Below, one piece after another: positions 14,265-17,105 of a stretch of 17,105 bases of DNA; the first letter of the stretch is position 1; the number at the start of each line of letters is the position of its first letter. The translations under genes were made by a program, and so were the position numbers. Under the pieces are notes generated by a model. That model was not told where the DNA came from and made no database searches. It worked only from the letters and a program-made list of their open reading frames with translations. This DNA comes from CAZWLD01 sp964634685. GTDB lineage: Bacteria > Bacillota_I > Bacilli_A > Acholeplasmatales > JAEDCM01. The stretch is from NCBI GenBank assembly GCA_964634685.1, contig CAZWLD010000042.1:1-17105 (forward strand), written 5' to 3'.

Positions 14265-16067
14265 ATGTTTTTAGCTAATTTTTGGGATGAAATGATGGAG
14301 CACATAAGAAATTTGGATTTTACAAAGCCATGGACACGAGGCGAATGGGTTGTTGCCTTAGCTGCGGCTGCGTTAGTCCTTCTTATTGTAATCATTATTG
14401 TTATTCGAAGTGCTTTAAAAGGAAAAAAGAAAAAAGGGAAGATTGTATTACAATCAGGGCCAAAGGCAGAAGAAACTAAAGCTGTTGAGGACAAGCCTGT
14501 AGTTGAACCAACACCAGTGGTTGTTGAACCAGCTCCAGCTGAAGAGCCTGAAGACACAACTGAACCAGTTGAGGAAAATCTTGAAGAGGAACCAACAGAA
14601 TCTGTTGATGAAGAAGCCGTAGAACCAGCAGAACCTGTTGAGGAAGAAGCAACTGAAGAGCCAGTTGAAGAAACTCCAGAAGCCGATTCAGAAGCTGAAC
14701 CTGTTGAAGAGGAAACAACAGAACCTGTTGATGAAGAAGTCGTAGAAGAAGAATCTCCATCATTAGATGATATTCTTGAGGAAGCTACAAAAGAAAAAAC
14801 AGCTGAAGAAGCAGAGCCAGTTGAGGAAGAAGTAACCGAAGAGCCAGTTGAAGAAACTCCGGAAGCCGATTCAGAAGCTGAACCTGTTGAAGATGAAACA
14901 ACAGAACCTGTTGATGAAGAAACTGCAAAAGAAGAATCACCATCATTAGATGATATTCTTGAGGAAGCCGCAAAAGAAGAAAAAGCTTTAGAAGCAGAGC
15001 CAGTTGAGGAAGAGCCTGAAGAAGTTGAAGAGGAATCTGTAACAGAAGAATCACCATCATTAGATGATATTCTTGAGGAAGCAGCAAAAGAAGAATCAAC
15101 TGAAGCTTTTGAAGAGGATCCAGAGGAAATAACTGAATCAGCTCCAGCTGAAGAGCCTGAAGAAGTTGTTGAGGAAGATCTTGAAGAGGAAATAACAGAA
15201 CCTGTTGATGAAGAGACTGAAGAGATTTTAGAAGAGGAAAAAGCAGTTGATGAGGCTCCAGAGGAAACAACAGAGCCTGTTGAGGAAGAAGTAACAACCG
15301 CAGAAGTAAAAGTGGAGCCTGCACAAGAGGAAGAAAAGGTTGAGACTAAGAATAGCCGTTATCAAGGAAAATATGAAATTTTCCAAGAAGGAGATTCATT
15401 CCGTTTCCGCTTAAAGGCTTCTAATGGTGAGCCACTTGTCATTTCTGAAATCTATCGTTCAGAAAAGAGCGCTCGTTCTGGTATTGAAACAGTAAAGAAG
15501 AATATTGCTACTGGTAAATTCTCTGTTGTATCAGATAAGCATGGATTGTGGAGATTTACATTAATTTCTTCAACCGGACGTACTTTAGTTAATAGTGCAA
15601 GCTATAAAACTGATAAGCGCGCATACACAGCATTAGACTCATTCAAGCGTTTTGCTTTCAATGATAATATTAATGTTGTTGAAACAGAAGCTTCATCTCA
15701 GGTTGAGGTTGAGGCTTATGATGATGGTGGAAAATTCGAATCATCCACAAATGGTAAATATGTTATTGAAGAAGAAAACGGAAGATTCAAATACATTTTA
15801 AAGGCTAATAACGGCCACGTTATTTGCCGTAGTCAAGAATATGCTTCTCGCGTAAGCTGTGAAAATGCTCTTGAAAAATTCCGTGATACTGTTTATACAG
15901 GTACCTTCTATATCTCTCATGATAAGAATGACCGTTATCAATTCAAGCTTTACATTAATAAGCCTCGTCGAGTTGTTATGGCTGGTGAGATTTATGATAC
16001 TAAGGAAGCTGCTATTAAGGTAATTAAATCAATTAAGAGATTTGCCAAGGATGCTGTTTTGAAGTAA
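14265..16067 (+). CDS. single-pass membrane protein with Glu/Pro-rich linker and four DUF1508 repeats
   Basis: A 600-residue protein in three parts. (1) An N-terminal anchor: helix about 28-47 followed by KGKKKKGK, which by the positive-inside rule places the rest in the cytoplasm. (2) Residues 60-362: a very acidic linker rich in Glu, Pro, Val and Thr, surely disordered, with a 61-residue tandem repeat that contains SPSLDDILEEA three times. (3) Residues 366-600: four DUF1508/YegP-like units, near 367-417, 419-470, 497-545 and 547-600, marked by FRFRLKASNGE, WRFTLISSTGR, FKYILKANNGH and YQFKLYINKPR. YegP normally has two such units, so this is a double set. Function is unknown. The layout resembles membrane-tethered cell-division or envelope scaffold proteins such as ZipA (analogy only). 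ATG 14265 lies 7 nt after AGAGGTG. GTG 14262 is also possible. The gene is monocistronic. Confidence 0.9.
   Translation: MFLANFWDEMMEHIRNLDFTKPWTRGEWVVALAAAALVLLIVIIIVIRSALKGKKKKGKIVLQSGPKAEETKAVEDKPVVEPTPVVVEPAPAEEPEDTTEPVEENLEEEPTESVDEEAVEPAEPVEEEATEEPVEETPEADSEAEPVEEETTEPVDEEVVEEESPSLDDILEEATKEKTAEEAEPVEEEVTEEPVEETPEADSEAEPVEDETTEPVDEETAKEESPSLDDILEEAAKEEKALEAEPVEEEPEEVEEESVTEESPSLDDILEEAAKEESTEAFEEDPEEITESAPAEEPEEVVEEDLEEEITEPVDEETEEILEEEKAVDEAPEETTEPVEEEVTTAEVKVEPAQEEEKVETKNSRYQGKYEIFQEGDSFRFRLKASNGEPLVISEIYRSEKSARSGIETVKKNIATGKFSVVSDKHGLWRFTLISSTGRTLVNSASYKTDKRAYTALDSFKRFAFNDNINVVETEASSQVEVEAYDDGGKFESSTNGKYVIEEENGRFKYILKANNGHVICRSQEYASRVSCENALEKFRDTVYTGTFYISHDKNDRYQFKLYINKPRRVVMAGEIYDTKEAAIKVIKSIKRFAKDAVLK
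14640..15082 (+). repeat. 183-bp in-frame tandem repeat in the acidic linker
   Basis: Two full copies of 183 bp (61 codons) and a shortened third lie in phase. The landmark GAATCNCCATCATTAGATG occurs at 14751, 14934 and 15048. The first interval is 183 bp and the second is 114 bp, so copy 3 lacks 69 bp (23 codons). The copies are nearly identical at DNA level over the SPSLDDILEEA segment, which suggests recent duplication or gene conversion. Confidence 0.88.
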
Positions 16068-16073
16068 AAAAAT

Positions 16074-16116
16074 AAAGGCCAATGTAATCACTGGTTTATG
16101 TGATTACTAGGCCTTT
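16074..16116. terminator. bidirectional terminator between convergent genes
   Basis: AAAGGCC (16074-16080) pairs with GGCCTTT (16110-16116). After a small internal loop, GTAATCAC (16084-16091) pairs with GTGATTAC (16100-16107). A T-run follows on the plus strand to 16120, and an A-rich stretch (16064-16074) gives a T-run on the minus strand. The minus-strand stop codon of the channel gene (16107-16109) lies inside the stem. Confidence 0.92.
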
Positions 16117-16835
16117 TTTTCTTCGTCTATATTTTCCGGCTTTTTATTTATTTTATCTCTTAATATTGTTAATCCAGGAATAAATATTCCTCCCAAAATA
16201 TTACCTAGTGTTATAAATAATAGACATATCATATATTGCCCATAGTTGGCAAAATTGTGGGTGAAGGCATATAAATTAAAATAGCACATATCCGCAACGC
16301 AGTGTTCAAAATTGCAGTAAATGAATAAAGCGATACAGAGGAATGTCATCACAAATTTGGCAATTGGTTGTTCCGCTTTCTTGTAGGTATTTACTGCGAA
16401 GAAAATTAACATTCCACAAAAAAATCCGAGGATGACAAGTGATAAATAATTATCATTTAATCTTGCTTGACAGATTGATTCTAATGATGACATAAAGTTT
16501 ACTGAGAATGAATCAAATTCGATATCGCAAATGCGTGTATTAGCTATAACGAGGCTAGTTAGAAATGTTCCAATAAAATTACCAATCCATGATATTATGC
16601 ATTCGATTAAATATATTGGTTTATTATCTAATATATATCCATTTTTTCCTGTTACGAGAGAATATCCATTTAGCATTATTAATAGTAGTCCTGTTGAGAA
16701 AAGAAAGACTCCTAAAGGCTTTACTCCACTAGCTGTGCAAGAAATAAAGACTATTGATCCTAATGATATTAATAAACCGGCAATTACGGCATTAATCAAT
16801 TCTTTTAAATATTTTCCTAATGTTTCTTTTGTCAC
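16107..16835 (-). CDS. formate/nitrite transporter family channel (FNT)
   Basis: A 242-residue membrane protein with six helices, as in FocA/NirC pentamers that pass formate, nitrite, hydrosulfide or lactate. The family signature NFEHCVADMCYF (175-186) carries pore His178, and ITLGNILGG (208-216) is the helix 6 signature. GYSLVTGKNG (57-66) sits where the Omega-loop region of FocA lies. Lys-rich cytoplasmic tails flank the fold. The usual EHSVANM motif is changed to EHCVADM, and the protein is rich in Cys (residues 33, 79, 103, 122, 140, 167, 174, 179, 184 and 204), which may tune the substrate. It starts with GTG (16833-16835 on the minus strand) after a perfect TAAGGAGGT ribosome site. It is a single gene, and formate export would fit an anaerobic fermenter (inference). 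Confidence 0.87.
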   Translation of the reverse strand: MTKETLGKYLKELINAVIAGLLISLGSIVFISCTASGVKPLGVFLFSTGLLLIMLNGYSLVTGKNGYILDNKPIYLIECIISWIGNFIGTFLTSLVIANTRICDIEFDSFSVNFMSSLESICQARLNDNYLSLVILGFFCGMLIFFAVNTYKKAEQPIAKFVMTFLCIALFIYCNFEHCVADMCYFNLYAFTHNFANYGQYMICLLFITLGNILGGIFIPGLTILRDKINKKPENIDEEKKA

Positions 16836-16866
16836 AAAGAGACCTCCTTAGCGAATTTTTACTAAT

Positions 16867-16895
16867 ATTATATTATGTATTTACATTTCATTCAA
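16867..16895 (-). promoter_or_regulatory. promoter of the FNT channel gene
   Basis: On the minus strand TTGAAT (16895-16890), 17 nt, then TATAAT (16872-16867). The start site would be near 16860, giving a leader of about 25 nt with the ribosome site at 16850-16842. Confidence 0.7.
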
Positions 16896-17011
16896 GATGG
16901 ATTTTGTCGAATATAATATTTACCTATAAAATATAATTTGAATATTTTTATTTGCTATTAGCGGAATTTACTTTTGCAATGAACAATTTATAAAAAGATT
17001 TTATTTTTTTC

Positions 17012-17040
17012 TTGCATTTTATTTTTTCATTTAGTATAAT
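17012..17040 (+). promoter_or_regulatory. promoter of the tRNA-Val gene
   Basis: TTGCAT (17012-17017), 17 nt, then TATAAT (17035-17040), 10 nt before the tRNA 5' end. The stretch 16896-17011 between the two promoters is AT-rich and shows no gene. Confidence 0.75.
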
Positions 17041-17050
17041 AATAGTGCAC

Positions 17051-17105
17051 GGAGGTTTAGCTCAGTTGGGAGAGCATCTGCCTTACAAGCAGAGGGTCAG
17101 CGGTT
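17051..17105 (+). tRNA. tRNA-Val(UAC), cut by the window end
   Basis: The sequence starts with acceptor GGAGGTT, D arm GCTC/GAGC, and anticodon stem TCTGC/GCAGA around loop CTTACAA with anticodon TAC (valine). It then has the short variable region GGGTC and the first part of the T stem. The 3' T arm and acceptor strand lie beyond the window. It may begin a tRNA cluster. Confidence 0.92.

Noticed and set aside
14075..14557. Minus-strand open frame across a promoter and terminator
   Set aside because: It covers a good forward terminator and promoter and the start of a clear forward gene. Its peptide is low-complexity Ser/Thr.
14640..15082. Repeats considered as a CRISPR array
   Set aside because: Units are in-frame coding repeats of 183 bp without constant short repeats and unique spacers, and no cas genes are present.
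14785..15324. Long minus-strand open frame rich in Leu and Gln opposite the acidic linker
   Set aside because: It is the reverse complement of GAA/GAG/CCA-rich repeat codons and has no ribosome site. The same applies to the frame at 14476-14763.
258..16067. Reassigned genetic code (TGA read as Trp), as in Mycoplasma
   Set aside because: Trp is written TGG throughout, and TGA ends several well-defined genes.

Overview
The window looks like a chromosomal piece of an AT-rich, low-GC Gram-positive bacterium of the Bacilli/Erysipelotrichia/Mollicutes-neighbour type (inference). The signs are strong GGAGG-type ribosome sites, TTG and GTG starts beside ATG, TTGxxx-17-TATAAT promoters, hairpin plus T-run terminators, CCA encoded in the tRNA gene, and protein families common in gut Firmicutes. 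TGG encodes Trp and TGA acts as a stop (for example at 3209 and 5499), so the standard bacterial code applies.

Layout. 1-245: an upstream gene's tail or leader, a clear terminator and a promoter. 258-3966: an iron-dependent alcohol dehydrogenase, then a three-gene ADP-ribose set: a macro domain fused to a helix-turn-helix-like domain, a VWA (MIDAS) protein, and an ADP-ribosylglycohydrolase overlapping it by ATGA. 4019-4750: a membrane-anchored alpha/beta hydrolase. 4908-6340: a complete AbiE-type (type IV) toxin-antitoxin pair whose promoter sits inside a long inverted repeat. 6341-6544: a spacer with degenerate repeats that resemble an IS21-family end.

6545-9310 is a compact operon: low-molecular-weight protein tyrosine phosphatase, a TerB-like acidic-helix protein, a second membrane-anchored hydrolase, and a GufA-type ZIP metal transporter, closed by a perfect terminator. 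A tRNA-Ser(CGA) follows. Only 23 nt later begins a DUF1538 membrane protein with two PII-like genes directly behind it, which is probably a PII-controlled transporter. Then come a half-size ABC exporter and a four-helix membrane protein.

14265-16067 encodes an unusual single-pass protein: a membrane anchor, about 300 residues of Glu/Pro-rich linker with a 61-codon tandem repeat, and four DUF1508 (YegP-like) repeats. It converges on a formate/nitrite-type channel on the minus strand, with one hairpin between them able to terminate both. The window ends inside a tRNA-Val(UAC).

The best candidates for under-described biology are the macro-HTH/VWA/ADP-ribosylglycohydrolase set with its inverted-repeat leader, the DUF1538/PII/PII operon, and the membrane-anchored DUF1508 protein. 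No search was possible, so family names rest on motif recognition.
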